Source of the DNA: Gillisella vitis
Lineage (GTDB): Bacteria; Pseudomonadota; Alphaproteobacteria; Rhizobiales; Rhizobiaceae
Direction of reading: 5' to 3'
NCBI RefSeq assembly: GCF_001541345.2
Contig: NZ_LMVL02000002.1
Location: 868,001-932,000, forward strand
DNA: 64,000 bases
How positions within the stretch are numbered: the first letter of the stretch is position 1; the number at the start of each line of letters is the position of its first letter. Both the position numbers and the translations under genes were made by a program. Shown piece after piece: positions 25,883 to 34,891 of the stretch. The notes beneath the pieces were generated by a model. That model saw nothing but the letters and a program-made list of their open reading frames with translations. It was not told the origin of the DNA and did not search any database.

Positions 25883-26932
25883 TCACGCAGCTGGTTTGCG
25901 TGACATCAGGCGGAAAGGAATGCCCGATGCCAGTGTGCGGACCGTGGCGGGTGTCTGGAAACGGCCATTGAGTGAAATGCGTGGCAGGGCGTGGAGGCGC
26001 TGGCCGTCGTTTGCAAACAGGGTTGCGGGCCGGGTGGTGACGGCCAGTCTATAGCCGGCTTCGCGCACCAGTGCGACGGTTCGCTGATCGACACTGCGGC
26101 CATCCCCATAGGGATAAGCGAAACTGACCGGACGAGTTCCGGTCAGGGTTTCAAGATAATCGGCGGAGTTCTTTAATTCCAGCCGCACCGTTTCATCGTC
26201 AAGCCCGGTCAAGCCTCGATGACTGACCGTATGCGCCCCCAGGCTGACCAGCGGATGGGCGGCAAAATCAGCCAGCGTCTCAGAGGGCAGGATGGCTTTT
26301 GCAACGATGTCGCGGCTGTCTATACCAGCCTCTGCCGCCATCCGGTTTAGCCTGGCGATCCTTTCTGCCTCGTCTACCGCCGTGATTTGGCTGGCGATCT
26401 GCTGGAATGCTGCGGCTTTGCGCAATGGCGTGTCGGTGGAAAGGATGCGTGTCCTGCCCTCGAAGTCCCATTCCAGCCGGTTGGCTTTGCGCGTCAGGGC
26501 AGCAAGGGTTTCCCACCAGAGGCCATGGCTGCGCTCGCTGAGGCCCTGGCAGACGAAAACCGTGAAGGGCGCATCGAACCGCGCAAATATCGGCAGGGCG
26601 ATATCACGGCTGTTATAATAGGCATCATCAAGGGTAAAGGCCGCAAAGGGCCTTTGACCGGGCCCTGCGGCAAGCCGTGCGGGGACATCTTCCAGGCGGA
26701 TGAATTCGTAATTTTCCCGCCACAGGGCGCGAAGGGCGGTATCGAGGAATTTGGGGGTGATTTCCAGATGCCGGTTGGGATCGGGTCTGAAAGGAAGATA
26801 GGGGCGCACCTGATGAAGGGTGAAGATTGCACCGAGCCCGCGGGCATCCTTTAACGCACCGAGCCTGCGCGTTATCCCCGCCACGACCAGTCCGCCCGCG
26901 ATCAGCCCCTGCTTGAAGATAGTGCCATCCAT
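25883..26932 (-). CDS. Polysaccharide deacetylase family protein
   Basis: NodB-homology deacetylase of about 349 residues. The metal-site motif is FAAFTLDDAYYNSRDIALPIF (Asp pair), the second motif LGAHTVSHRGLTGLDD contains the two His ligands, and RPVSFAYPYGDG is the third conserved block. Start at ATG 26932 (MDGTIFKQGLIAGGL); a hydrophobic stretch right after it may be a signal anchor. Target is likely an exported or cell-surface polysaccharide. The neighbours do not form a polysaccharide cluster, so substrate is open. Confidence 0.88.
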   Translation of the reverse strand: MDGTIFKQGLIAGGLVVAGITRRLGALKDARGLGAIFTLHQVRPYLPFRPDPNRHLEITPKFLDTALRALWRENYEFIRLEDVPARLAAGPGQRPFAAFTLDDAYYNSRDIALPIFARFDAPFTVFVCQGLSERSHGLWWETLAALTRKANRLEWDFEGRTRILSTDTPLRKAAAFQQIASQITAVDEAERIARLNRMAAEAGIDSRDIVAKAILPSETLADFAAHPLVSLGAHTVSHRGLTGLDDETVRLELKNSADYLETLTGTRPVSFAYPYGDGRSVDQRTVALVREAGYRLAVTTRPATLFANDGQRLHALPRISLNGRFQTPATVRTLASGIPFRLMSRKPAA

Positions 26933-27175
26933 AAGTGGTTTTCCAGCAGTCTCGGCTGCGCTGTCTTTGAAAAAAGCTAATTTATAACAGGTGCCCGGAA
27001 TGGACCGGATCGTGTCATCGAAAGGGCATCCCATCCGACCCAAAGGGTTATCGTCTCAATACCTGCCAGATTAATGGTACGGATTTAAGGAATTGTGCAT
27101 CGGCTCCAGTTTTAAGCCCGACTCCGGCGATGAAGCTGTTGTTCTCAGAATAAAATCTATGGAAGAGCCTGGACC

Positions 27176-28630
27176 TCACCGGGTTTTCCGCAGGCTTCTC
27201 ACCATCCAGGGCGCCAGCAGGATCGCCGGAGCAAGGCAGACGAGGCCAAACAGGACGCTATTGCCGACCGCATGGCGCAGCACCTCCGGCGATGCCGTGC
27301 CGGAAAAGCCGGAGCGATTGGCAATGAGACCGGCCAGTGCGGCTCCCATGGCATAGCCTGCGGTTTGCAATGTGGGCAAAAGCGCCGAGGTCCGGTCGCG
27401 GTCGTCAGCTGGGCTCGCCTCCATCATTGTCTGGCTGAGCGCCGCCCACGCCATGCCAAAGGCCATGCCGACGGCGATCAGCGATAGGATCAGTCCCGGC
27501 AAATAACCTGTTGCAATGCCAAGCGTGGTGCCAGCAAGGCCGCCAGCCTCGGTGACAACCCCCAGCAAGATCAGTCTTTCTCTGGCTTTTTGGGTGGAGA
27601 TATTGGCGGTGATGACCGCCGTGAGGCTCCAACTGACCGCCATCAGCGCGCTCAACGCACCCGCTGCCATTGGTCCCATCGACCAGAGATGTTGCAGCGT
27701 ATAGACGAGATAGACGCCAAGAGCCGCTTCGGAAAGGGGCATGAGCAACACGATCCACAGGCCAAGCCCGACGGGTGTTGACGCCACAAAGGCGCCGGCG
27801 GGCAGGATCGGCTGAAGACTGTTTCTGTCGAGCGCGACAAACAGCATGAATGCGGCAAGCGCCATACCGATCATGGTGTTTCGGGAGATGTCCAGCGCCG
27901 TCAGATTTGCCGCCAGCAGCAATACCAGCCCGACCAGCAGCAGGCTTAGTCGCCCTATCGGCAAGCCACCTTGATTGGCCGAGTTTTTGCCATTTTTTTC
28001 CCCTTTTGGGACGGCGATCCTGGCCAAAACCAGAAAGACGATACCGGCGGGAACGTTGACAAGGAAGGCCGCGCGCCACGAAATCGCCTCAGTCAACAGC
28101 CCGGCCAGCACCGGCCCGCCAAAGGCCGACACCGCCCAGACCGCGGCTTCGATACCGAAAATGCGGGCGATCAACCTGCGCGGGAAGAGCGTCGAGATCA
28201 GCATATAGCACAGCGCCAGGACCGCGCCCTCTCCAAGCCCCTGCAAGACACGTCCGATAATGATGCCTGCCATCGATCCCGCCAGACCGGCGGTCAGGGT
28301 CCCCGACAGGAAAACCAGGGTGACGATAGCCAATGCACCCCGGGTGCCGACCCGGGCCTTCAGGCTGGCGCAACTTGCACCAGCGATAATCGATGCTGCC
28401 AGATAGAGTGTGCTGGTCCAGGGCAACCACTGCGCGCCACCAAGTTCGGCAATGGCTGAGGGCAGGGCGGTCGAGACAAGGAAAGCGTTGAAGGCATGCA
28501 GGCCAACGCCAAGGCTGACCATGACGGTTGCTGCCCCGAGACCGGGGGCGAACAGATCGCGCCAATGCCCATTTTCCGGCATCGTCGCATCGGCCTTTGC
28601 AGGCTCTGTGTTAATTTGCTGAATTTCCAT
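27176..28630 (-). CDS. MFS transporter under SoxR control (drug/redox-compound efflux)
   Basis: Major facilitator of 484 residues with about 12-14 membrane helices. Its N-terminal GVGLHAFNAFLVSTALPSAIAELGG and the later GRVLQGLGEGAVLALCYMLI match the EmrB/QacA-type drug:H+ antiporter group (motif C-like glycine/proline pattern). The start is ATG 28630 behind AGGACAG. The divergent spacer holds a perfect SoxR palindrome placed between -35 and -10 elements reading toward this gene, so it is the probable SoxR target. Export of redox-active toxins is inferred. Confidence 0.9.
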   Translation of the reverse strand: MEIQQINTEPAKADATMPENGHWRDLFAPGLGAATVMVSLGVGLHAFNAFLVSTALPSAIAELGGAQWLPWTSTLYLAASIIAGASCASLKARVGTRGALAIVTLVFLSGTLTAGLAGSMAGIIIGRVLQGLGEGAVLALCYMLISTLFPRRLIARIFGIEAAVWAVSAFGGPVLAGLLTEAISWRAAFLVNVPAGIVFLVLARIAVPKGEKNGKNSANQGGLPIGRLSLLLVGLVLLLAANLTALDISRNTMIGMALAAFMLFVALDRNSLQPILPAGAFVASTPVGLGLWIVLLMPLSEAALGVYLVYTLQHLWSMGPMAAGALSALMAVSWSLTAVITANISTQKARERLILLGVVTEAGGLAGTTLGIATGYLPGLILSLIAVGMAFGMAWAALSQTMMEASPADDRDRTSALLPTLQTAGYAMGAALAGLIANRSGFSGTASPEVLRHAVGNSVLFGLVCLAPAILLAPWMVRSLRKTR

Positions 28631-28677
28631 TGTTTTTCTGTCCTAGACATCTGCTCTGGTCATGTAATGGTCTGCAC

Positions 28678-28708
28678 GCTACAACCTCAACTTAAGTTGA
28701 GGTAAAGA
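28678..28708 (-). promoter_or_regulatory. SoxR-regulated promoter of the MFS gene
   Basis: Read leftward: TTTACC (-35), a 19-bp spacer, then TAGCGT (-10). The long spacer holds the perfect 18-bp palindrome CCTCAACTTAAGTTGAGG (28685-28702). An over-long spacer with the operator inside is the hallmark of MerR-family activation, and the palindrome differs from the E. coli soxS site only in its centre. Confidence 0.88.
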
Positions 28709-28714
28709 GGAAAA

Positions 28715-29200
28715 ATGCGGATGCAGGGTTTGAGCGTCGGTGAATTGGCTGAACGCAGCGGCGTTGCGGTTTCGGCTTTGCATTTTTACGAGCGCAAAGG
28801 TTTGATTCGCGCCCGGCGCACCAGCGGCAACCAACGGCGCTACGACCGGGACGTGCTGCGCCGCGTGGCGATTATCCGGGCCGCACTGGCGCTCGGCATC
28901 CCCTTGAAGGAGGTTGCGACGATCATGGCGGATCTGCCGCAAGGCCAGACGCCGGGCCGGGAGGACTGGCGCGCGATTGCGACACGTTGGGCGCATACTT
29001 TGGACCGGCGCATCGCCATGCTCAGCAAATTGCGTGACGATCTCGACGGCTGTATCGGCTGCGGTTGCCTCTCGATGACGCATTGCAATATCTTCAATCC
29101 CCAGGATATGGCGGGTGAGCGCGGCGAGGGGGCTGTATTTCTTCTCGATTCTGATAGGAACGAAGGGGGAAACCCTGCAGATTCCACAGAGTTGCCATAA
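28715..29200 (+). CDS. soxR: Redox-sensitive MerR-family regulator SoxR
   Basis: 161-residue MerR-type regulator with HTH GLSVGELAERSGVAVSALHFYERKGLI, a dimerisation helix, and the [2Fe-2S] cluster motif CIGCGCLSMTHC (C-x2-C-x-C-x5-C) diagnostic of SoxR. It responds to redox-cycling compounds or oxidation of its cluster and acts by untwisting promoters. Outside enteric bacteria SoxR usually controls exporters and oxidoreductases directly, not soxS. The divergent MFS gene is the obvious target, and autoregulation is also possible because the box overlaps its own promoter region. Confidence 0.96.
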   Translation: MRMQGLSVGELAERSGVAVSALHFYERKGLIRARRTSGNQRRYDRDVLRRVAIIRAALALGIPLKEVATIMADLPQGQTPGREDWRAIATRWAHTLDRRIAMLSKLRDDLDGCIGCGCLSMTHCNIFNPQDMAGERGEGAVFLLDSDRNEGGNPADSTELP

Positions 29201-29380
29201 TTGGGCAACTCTTCATTAACAATATTGGGCAAGATGAAGGCGTTGCACAATTTCCTGCCCCATTTTGGGTCTAATGCCGGCCCGTCCTCGTGCCGGTTCC
29301 GTGAAGTGTTCGAGGTCGTTTTCGTGAATTTGCCGATGAAATTGCCCAAGTATTTGCAGTGTAACCAGTCTGGAGGCCGA

Positions 29381-30697
29381 ATGAGCAGGACCCTGATCGC
29401 GCTATCGTTGTTTGTGTCGATCAGCATGATGGCAAGCCCGGTTTTTGCAGGCAGCGCCCAGCTTTTGCTGGATGCGCGCACCGGTCGGGTGATCGCCTCG
29501 GAAAATGCGGATATGCCCAACCATCCGGCATCGCTGACTAAGATGATGACCATCTATATGGTTTTCGATGCGATCCGCCGTGGCACGTTGAGCTGGGATA
29601 GCCCCGTGCCGTTTTCCAAATACGCCTCATCACGTCCGCCCACCAAGCTTCGCCTCAAGCCAGGTGAAGAAATTACCGTGCGCGAGGCGGTGCTGGGCAT
29701 GGTGACCCTGTCGGCTAATGACGCGGCCGCCGCAATGGCCGAAAAGCTCGGCGGGACGGAAGAGAATTTTGCGGCGATGATGACCGCTAAGGCCCGCCAA
29801 CTCGGCATGCCCAATACCACATTCGTCAATGCCTCCGGCCTGCCCGACGATCGGCAGATCACCACCGCCCGCGACATGTCCACCCTCGGCGTAGCACTGC
29901 TGCGCGACTTTCCCCGCGATTACGCGCTGTTTTCCACCCGCAGCTTTGCCTTTCGTGGCCGCACCATCAATGGCCATAACAATCTCATGTACCGCTACAA
30001 GGGCATGGACGGCATCAAGACCGGTTACACCAACGCATCCGGCTATAACCTGGTCAGCGCCGTGGCCGATGGCAAGCGCCGGGTGATCGGCGTGATCATG
30101 GGCGGCCGTAGCGGCGCCAGCCGTGACAATCTGATGGCGCAGTTGATCACCAAGAATATCGGCAAGGCATCCGACGGCAATTCGCTGATCGCCAGCGCCG
30201 CTCCGACCGCTCCTATTGTCGTTGCCCAGACCACCGGCAGCATTCCCATGCCGCTCGACCGGAGCGCCCCAATCGACCGTAGAGAGGTCGCCTCCGTCAG
30301 CGCGCAGGCCGATCCGCCCGTTCTCGGTTCCCGCTTTGGCAACGCTTACGCCGGTGGTGGCGCCAACAATGCCGCCGCAGCCACCGAGGCCCTGATTGCG
30401 GGCGCCCATCCGCGTCCCCTGAAGCCAATTCCGCTGCATCGCGATGGAACCTGGCAGATCCAGATCGCGGCTGCCGCCAGTGCCGAGGAAGCCATGAGCC
30501 TGCTGCAAATGGTCCGCGACAAGATCGGTGGTCCGCTGGCTGACCGCGATATCTATACCGAAGCCGTCACCCGCAATGGTGCCACTGTTTACCGCGCCCG
30601 CTTTACCGGCTTTCCCAACAAGGACGATGCTCAAAGCGCCTGTGAGCGACTGGTGAAAAGCAGCTATGATTGCGTGCTGATGCCAGCCCGAGGCTAA
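29381..30697 (+). CDS. D-alanyl-D-alanine carboxypeptidase (DacC-type) with SPOR domain
   Basis: Penicillin-binding protein 5/6-type DD-carboxypeptidase trimming peptidoglycan stem peptides, 438 residues. Signal peptide MSRTLIALSLFVSISMMASPVFA, then active-site SLTK (SxxK), SAN (SxN) and KTG (in GMDGIKTGYTNASG). A Ser/Ala/Pro-rich linker leads to a C-terminal SPOR-like domain (WQIQIAAAASAEEAMSLLQMV ... YRARFTGFPNKDDAQSACERL) that may direct it to denuded glycan at the division site. The start at ATG 29381, after TGGAGG, begins the signal peptide; a longer frame from 29201 is ignored. Confidence 0.93.
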   Translation: MSRTLIALSLFVSISMMASPVFAGSAQLLLDARTGRVIASENADMPNHPASLTKMMTIYMVFDAIRRGTLSWDSPVPFSKYASSRPPTKLRLKPGEEITVREAVLGMVTLSANDAAAAMAEKLGGTEENFAAMMTAKARQLGMPNTTFVNASGLPDDRQITTARDMSTLGVALLRDFPRDYALFSTRSFAFRGRTINGHNNLMYRYKGMDGIKTGYTNASGYNLVSAVADGKRRVIGVIMGGRSGASRDNLMAQLITKNIGKASDGNSLIASAAPTAPIVVAQTTGSIPMPLDRSAPIDRREVASVSAQADPPVLGSRFGNAYAGGGANNAAAATEALIAGAHPRPLKPIPLHRDGTWQIQIAAAASAEEAMSLLQMVRDKIGGPLADRDIYTEAVTRNGATVYRARFTGFPNKDDAQSACERLVKSSYDCVLMPARG

Positions 30698-30742
30698 GCC
30701 TTTCCGGCGACCCTGCCTTGAACTCCTATCCGTCTCCTTCTT

Positions 30743-30767
30743 GCCGTCTATCTTATCGATAGGCGGC
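30743..30767 (+). terminator. Candidate terminator after the DD-carboxypeptidase gene
   Basis: Ten-bp stem with one G-U pair (GCCGTCTATC 30743-30752 / GATAGGCGGC 30758-30767, five-base loop) followed by ATTCTCATTTT, about 46 bp past the stop. The rest of the 30698-30971 spacer shows no gene. Confidence 0.6.
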
Positions 30768-30971
30768 ATTCTCATTTTGCAGCCAATGGATAGTTTTCGC
30801 TTCGTCTTCCATCAGCATTTTCTATGCCTCGCTATAAGATGAAGTGCGCCCAAGTTTCCGTCGGATTTCGCTGCACATCCTGGGCTGTTCAATCTCTCTT
30901 GCCGCGCTGGTTTTCAGTCTCGACAATCTTGCGGAATCGCGCGATAAAGTCAAGAACAAATGGAGAACAAT

Positions 30972-31286
30972 ATGCTGTCTGATCTGATGGAGCGCTTTGA
31001 CAAGGCGTCGGCTACCTATGCAGCGGCCAATGGTGTCGAGCGGGACGAGACCTGGTTCCTGCTGAAATTACTGGAGGAAGCGGGGGAACTGGTGCAAGCG
31101 GCAAACCGCGTCAGTGGCCGCAGTCGCCAAAAGGGCATGAGCGAAGACGAATTGCGCCAACTGCTTGCCGATGAAACTGCCGATCTTTTCGGGCATATTC
31201 TGCTTTTTGCCCGTCATCACCGACTGGATCTGGAAAGTGCGATCCGGCGGAAATGGCGGTTCGATCCAACGGGCTCGGCGGGATGA
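30972..31286 (+). CDS. MazG-like nucleotide pyrophosphohydrolase
   Basis: 104-residue all-alpha NTP-PPase-type protein. It carries the MazG-like LLKLLEEAGELVQAANR (E-x2-E metal motif) and LADETADLFGHILLFARHH (E/D-x3-D motif) helices. Members hydrolyse (d)NTPs to NMP plus pyrophosphate, often house-cleaning damaged nucleotides. The start at ATG 30972 follows GGAGAAC. It converges on the DUF3431 gene across a large inverted repeat. Confidence 0.8.
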   Translation: MLSDLMERFDKASATYAAANGVERDETWFLLKLLEEAGELVQAANRVSGRSRQKGMSEDELRQLLADETADLFGHILLFARHHRLDLESAIRRKWRFDPTGSAG

Positions 31287-31314
31287 GAATGCGTCTGCTC
31301 TTACCTTGCCAGTT

Positions 31315-31353
31315 GCGAAGATCTCAAAGCTTCACTGTATTTGAGATCTTCGC
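31315..31353. terminator. Inverted repeat between convergent genes, possible terminator
   Basis: Perfect 14-bp arms GCGAAGATCTCAAA (31315-31328) and its complement (31340-31353) with an 11-base loop. It lies between convergent stops at 31286 and 31363. The T-runs are poor, so termination is likely from position but not certain. Confidence 0.6.
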
Positions 31354-31362
31354 CTTGGGAGG

Positions 31363-32127
31363 TCAGAGCCTGCGAAGCGTAAAGGGCGCACCGAAGAAAT
31401 GCAGCCACATGCGCTCCAGGATATAGCCATGCGCCACCACAGGTGCTGTGGCGAAATCGTAGAGCCTTGCATAGCTGTCGGGTGAAACGGCGGTGACCAG
31501 ATCGTTGCGAACTGCGAAGATCGCACCATAGGAAAACGTCCCGAGCAGATGTTTGTCGGCTTCGTCAGCAATGTGATCCATGCGGCAGCGGCGCAACATG
31601 TGCGCGGCGATATTGATGTAGGCTTCCATCCCGCCGTTCAGCAGGCGATAGACCGTGCCCATTCCCAGTGCGCCATTGTCGATAAAGTCAACCGGACCCC
31701 AAGTGTAGAGCGAGAAATATTCTTCGCGGACCCGCGGGCCGCCCCGCAGCTTCGGGCGATACGCATCCAGAAACTTCTGCGGCGGTACGTTTTTCTCTTC
31801 GACCCATGCCCAGGAGAGCGTCTGGATTTTCTCCCAATCGGTCCAATTGTTGAGCAATTGGATGAAGTCAGGACTGTGCGTGAAGGGGTCTCCCTGCGCA
31901 AAGACCGTGAAATGGTGATCGCGCTGACGCTGACCCATCATGTGATGGAGGTAGGTCTCAGATTCCCGCCCAACATTGGGACGTGCAATGATATGATTGG
32001 CACGCTCAAGCACCTGTGGCGATGTGATTTCTTCGCCCTTGTTGTAAACGAAAATCTCGAAATTGCTGGGGACCTGCGCAATCCATTCCAACTCTTCCGC
32101 ATAACGGGCAATGACGAGTGTGTGCAC
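31363..32127 (-). CDS. DUF3431 family protein
   Basis: 254-residue protein starting MHTLVIARYAEELEWIAQVP. Segments VYNKGEEI, PNVGRESETYLHHMM and HHFTVFAQGDPFTHSPDF resemble the DUF3431 family, whose members look like glycosyltransferase-type proteins of unknown substrate. There is no signal peptide. It sits downstream of the HAD gene on the same strand with a 165-bp spacer, so it probably has its own promoter. Confidence 0.65.
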   Translation of the reverse strand: MHTLVIARYAEELEWIAQVPSNFEIFVYNKGEEITSPQVLERANHIIARPNVGRESETYLHHMMGQRQRDHHFTVFAQGDPFTHSPDFIQLLNNWTDWEKIQTLSWAWVEEKNVPPQKFLDAYRPKLRGGPRVREEYFSLYTWGPVDFIDNGALGMGTVYRLLNGGMEAYINIAAHMLRRCRMDHIADEADKHLLGTFSYGAIFAVRNDLVTAVSPDSYARLYDFATAPVVAHGYILERMWLHFFGAPFTLRRL

Positions 32128-32291
32128 CTGTAAACTCCTGGCAAGATACGGACGCAGTTTGCACCGCGCGATAACCCGATGGTATGCCGTAGGTCTAAGG
32201 CCAGAAGCTTGTCTGTGGCTTGAAGCTTATGCGGAGTATCTGAGGTGCGGAACGCTACCAAAGTTATAGTATTTGGCGTTCCGAAAGCGCG

Positions 32292-32945
32292 TTATGCAAA
32301 AAAGCCGCAGCATTGGTGCAGATCATCGATGACCAATGTTGCAAGCGCCCGAATTTCATCGGTCGGTGGCAGGAGATCGGGCACCATCACCGCCATCATG
32401 CCCGCTGAAGCTGCCGAGCGAATGCCGTTGTGGGAATCTTCCAATGCCAGACAATCGGCTGGTGCGATGCCAAGTCGTTCGGCTGCGGTCAGATAAGGGT
32501 CCGGCGCTGGCTTGCCTATGGCGTAATCTCCCTGGGCAATGACGTGATTGAAGCGTTCCCGGATACCGAAGCCGGCCAGGTGATGTTCGACCTGAAAATG
32601 GGCTGAGGATGTGCAGATCGCCCGTGGAATTGCATGGGCGTCCAGCGTATCGAGGAGTGCCACCACGCCGGCTTTCAGCTTCAGTTCCAGGGCGATCAAT
32701 CGGTCGAAATGCTCCAGCCATACCGCCCGAAAGGCTTCCGCGTCAAAATCCGGCCCATAATGGTCCTTCAGTAAATGCACGATCCCGTCCCAGGGGCGGC
32801 CCAGCATGCCTTCATAGACCGATGGCCCGACAAGCAGCCCCGCTTGCTCACCTGCCGAAATCACCGATTTACGATAGAGGATTTCGCTGTCGAGGATGAG
32901 GCCATCCATGTCGAAGATAACGGCTTTGGGAGTGCGGGGCAGCAT
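32292..32945 (-). CDS. HAD-superfamily hydrolase (beta-phosphoglucomutase-like)
   Basis: 217-residue HAD-IA phosphatase or mutase. Motif I is VIFDMDGLILDSE (DxD nucleophile), motif II is ICTSS, motif III Lys is in AIGKPAPDPYL, and motif IV is CLALEDSHNGIRSA. A four-helix cap lies between motifs I and II. Enzymes of this type dephosphorylate sugar phosphates or isomerise them; the substrate cannot be assigned. It follows the VOC gene by 6 bp in a tldD-VOC-HAD operon. Confidence 0.9.
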   Translation of the reverse strand: MLPRTPKAVIFDMDGLILDSEILYRKSVISAGEQAGLLVGPSVYEGMLGRPWDGIVHLLKDHYGPDFDAEAFRAVWLEHFDRLIALELKLKAGVVALLDTLDAHAIPRAICTSSAHFQVEHHLAGFGIRERFNHVIAQGDYAIGKPAPDPYLTAAERLGIAPADCLALEDSHNGIRSAASAGMMAVMVPDLLPPTDEIRALATLVIDDLHQCCGFFA

Positions 32946-32951
32946 GTGTCG

Positions 32952-33383
32952 CTATAGATCCAATGAGAGTTCTCGTTCGCCGAGATCCTGGTAAAAGCGC
33001 AGCAGATAACCGTCTGGATCGGCAACGACGAATTGTCTGTTGCCGCCCTCCATATTGCCTGTGCGATACCATTTGTCTTCCAGCGGCAGATAAAGGGCAA
33101 TGGCGGCTGCTTCGAGCCGGTCGAGAATGGTCTGCACGTTATCGACGCGGATCTGAACATTCAGCCCGCGTCCGAATGGTCTTGTCAGCGGTGCGTCGTC
33201 AATCTCGAACGTCCGACCAAGCCCGATCTGATCGATCATCAACTGTGCGCCATCCAGTTCAAGGTAGCTGAACCCTTCTTCCGGCCGCTCGTAACGCACC
33301 GAAAAGCCAAGCAGCCGAGTGTAGAACTCCCGGCTCTTATGCCAGTCCGTGACTGCAAATTCTGGAACCAGCGCGTTCGACAT
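32952..33383 (-). CDS. VOC family protein (glyoxalase/bleomycin-resistance fold)
   Basis: 143-residue vicinal-oxygen-chelate protein with two beta-alpha-beta-beta-beta units: VPEFAVTDWHKSREFYTRLLGF then LNVQIRVDNVQTILDRLEAA, ending ADPDGYLLRFYQDLGER. Metal ligands are not fully identifiable, and it resembles the bleomycin-binding subgroup, so sequestration of a small molecule is possible. Its ATG shares a base with the tldD stop (TAATG), so translation is coupled to tldD. Confidence 0.85.
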   Translation of the reverse strand: MSNALVPEFAVTDWHKSREFYTRLLGFSVRYERPEEGFSYLELDGAQLMIDQIGLGRTFEIDDAPLTRPFGRGLNVQIRVDNVQTILDRLEAAAIALYLPLEDKWYRTGNMEGGNRQFVVADPDGYLLRFYQDLGERELSLDL

Positions 33384-34798
33384 TACGCCCGCGTACCACC
33401 CACCGTGATCTGGTCCATCCGCAGATGCGGCTGGCCAACGCCGACCGGGACCCACTGTCCAGCCTTGCCGCAATTGCCGATGCCGGTGTCGAGTTTCATG
33501 TCGTTGCCGATCATCGACACCCGCTTCATCGCTTCCGGCCCATTGCCGATCAGCATGGCGCCCTTGACCGGCGCGCCGATCTTGCCATCCTCGATCATAT
33601 AGGCTTCGGTGCAGCCGAACACGAATTTGCCCGAGGTGATATCCACCTGACCGCCGCCGAAGGACACGGCATAGATGCCCTTCTTGACCGATGCGATGAT
33701 TTCTTCCGGGCTCTTGTCGCCTGACAGCATGTAGGTATTGGTCATGCGCGGCATCGGCTGGTGGGCATAGCCCTGGCGGCGGCCATTGCCGGTTGGTGTC
33801 ATGCCCATCAACCGGGCATTCTGGCGGTCCTGCATATAGCCGACCAGCCGACCGTTTTCGATCAGTACGTTATAGGCAGACGGTGTGCCTTCGTCATCGA
33901 CAGTGATCGAGCCGCGCCGGTTGTTGATTGTGCCATCGTCGACCACGGTCACCCCTGGGGCGGCGACCATTTCGCCCAGCAGTCCAGCAAAGGCCGAGGT
34001 CTTCTTGCGGTTGAAATCGCCTTCCAGCCCGTGGCCGACGGCTTCGTGCAGCATCACGCCTGGCCAGCCATTGCCCAGTACGACGTCCATGCTGCCAGCC
34101 GGTGCCTCGATGGCCTCCAGATTGACCAGCGCCTGACGCAGCGCGTCATCGGCGCCTGCCTTCCAGCTTTCATCATTCAGGAAATCGGCGAAGGACATCC
34201 GCCCGCCTGTGCCGAAGGAGCCGGATTCCTGCCGCTCGCCCTGGCCAGTCACTACGGAAATATTCATGCGAGTCATCGGGCGCACATCGCGGACCCGATG
34301 GCCATCGGCGCGCAGGATTTCCACCACCTGCCAGCTGGCGGCAATCGAGGCGGAGACCTGGCGCACTTTAGGGTCTTTGGCGCGCAGATAGGCATCGATT
34401 TCCGAAAGAAGCGCTACTTTTTCCTCGAAGATCGGGCTGCCGATCGGATTCTCGTCGCCATAGAGCCGGACATTGGTGCGCTGCGGGGCGCTGGCATAGG
34501 AGCCACTATAGCCGTGGGTAACGGCCTTGACGGCGTCGGCGGCCCGGGTCAGCGCAGATAGCGACAATTCGCCGGAATGGGCATAGCCCACTGCTTCGCC
34601 TGCCACCGAGCGCAGGCCAAACCCCTGGTCGGTGTTGAAACTGCCGCCCTTCAGGCGTCCATTGTCGAAGGACAGTGATTCGGCCTGGGCATGTTCAATA
34701 TACAATTCGCCGTCATCCGATCCCTCCAGCGCCGAGGCGACGGCTTTCGACAGGCTGCGCTCGTCGCAATCGAACAGGCTGATGAGGTCGGTGGTCAT
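33383..34798 (-). CDS. tldD: Metalloprotease TldD
   Basis: Subunit of the TldD/TldE zinc protease, which degrades unfolded or leader peptides, matures some modified peptides and influences DNA gyrase poisoning by CcdB. The 471-residue protein shows the active-site motif HEAVGHGLEGDFNRKKTSAF (HExxxH), and conserved C-terminal EGYMIEDGKIGAPVKGAMLIGNG-like sequence. ATG 34798 gives the family length. tldE is not visible here. It heads an operon with VOC and HAD genes. Confidence 0.95.
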   Translation of the reverse strand: MTTDLISLFDCDERSLSKAVASALEGSDDGELYIEHAQAESLSFDNGRLKGGSFNTDQGFGLRSVAGEAVGYAHSGELSLSALTRAADAVKAVTHGYSGSYASAPQRTNVRLYGDENPIGSPIFEEKVALLSEIDAYLRAKDPKVRQVSASIAASWQVVEILRADGHRVRDVRPMTRMNISVVTGQGERQESGSFGTGGRMSFADFLNDESWKAGADDALRQALVNLEAIEAPAGSMDVVLGNGWPGVMLHEAVGHGLEGDFNRKKTSAFAGLLGEMVAAPGVTVVDDGTINNRRGSITVDDEGTPSAYNVLIENGRLVGYMQDRQNARLMGMTPTGNGRRQGYAHQPMPRMTNTYMLSGDKSPEEIIASVKKGIYAVSFGGGQVDITSGKFVFGCTEAYMIEDGKIGAPVKGAMLIGNGPEAMKRVSMIGNDMKLDTGIGNCGKAGQWVPVGVGQPHLRMDQITVGGTRA

Positions 34799-34891
34799 CG
34801 GGATCTCCTTGGCTTGTGGTTCCCATTTCATCGGCCCCATGTAATTGCACTGGACCGATGGGGCAAGGGCCGATGCCAGACAGCTCCTTAC

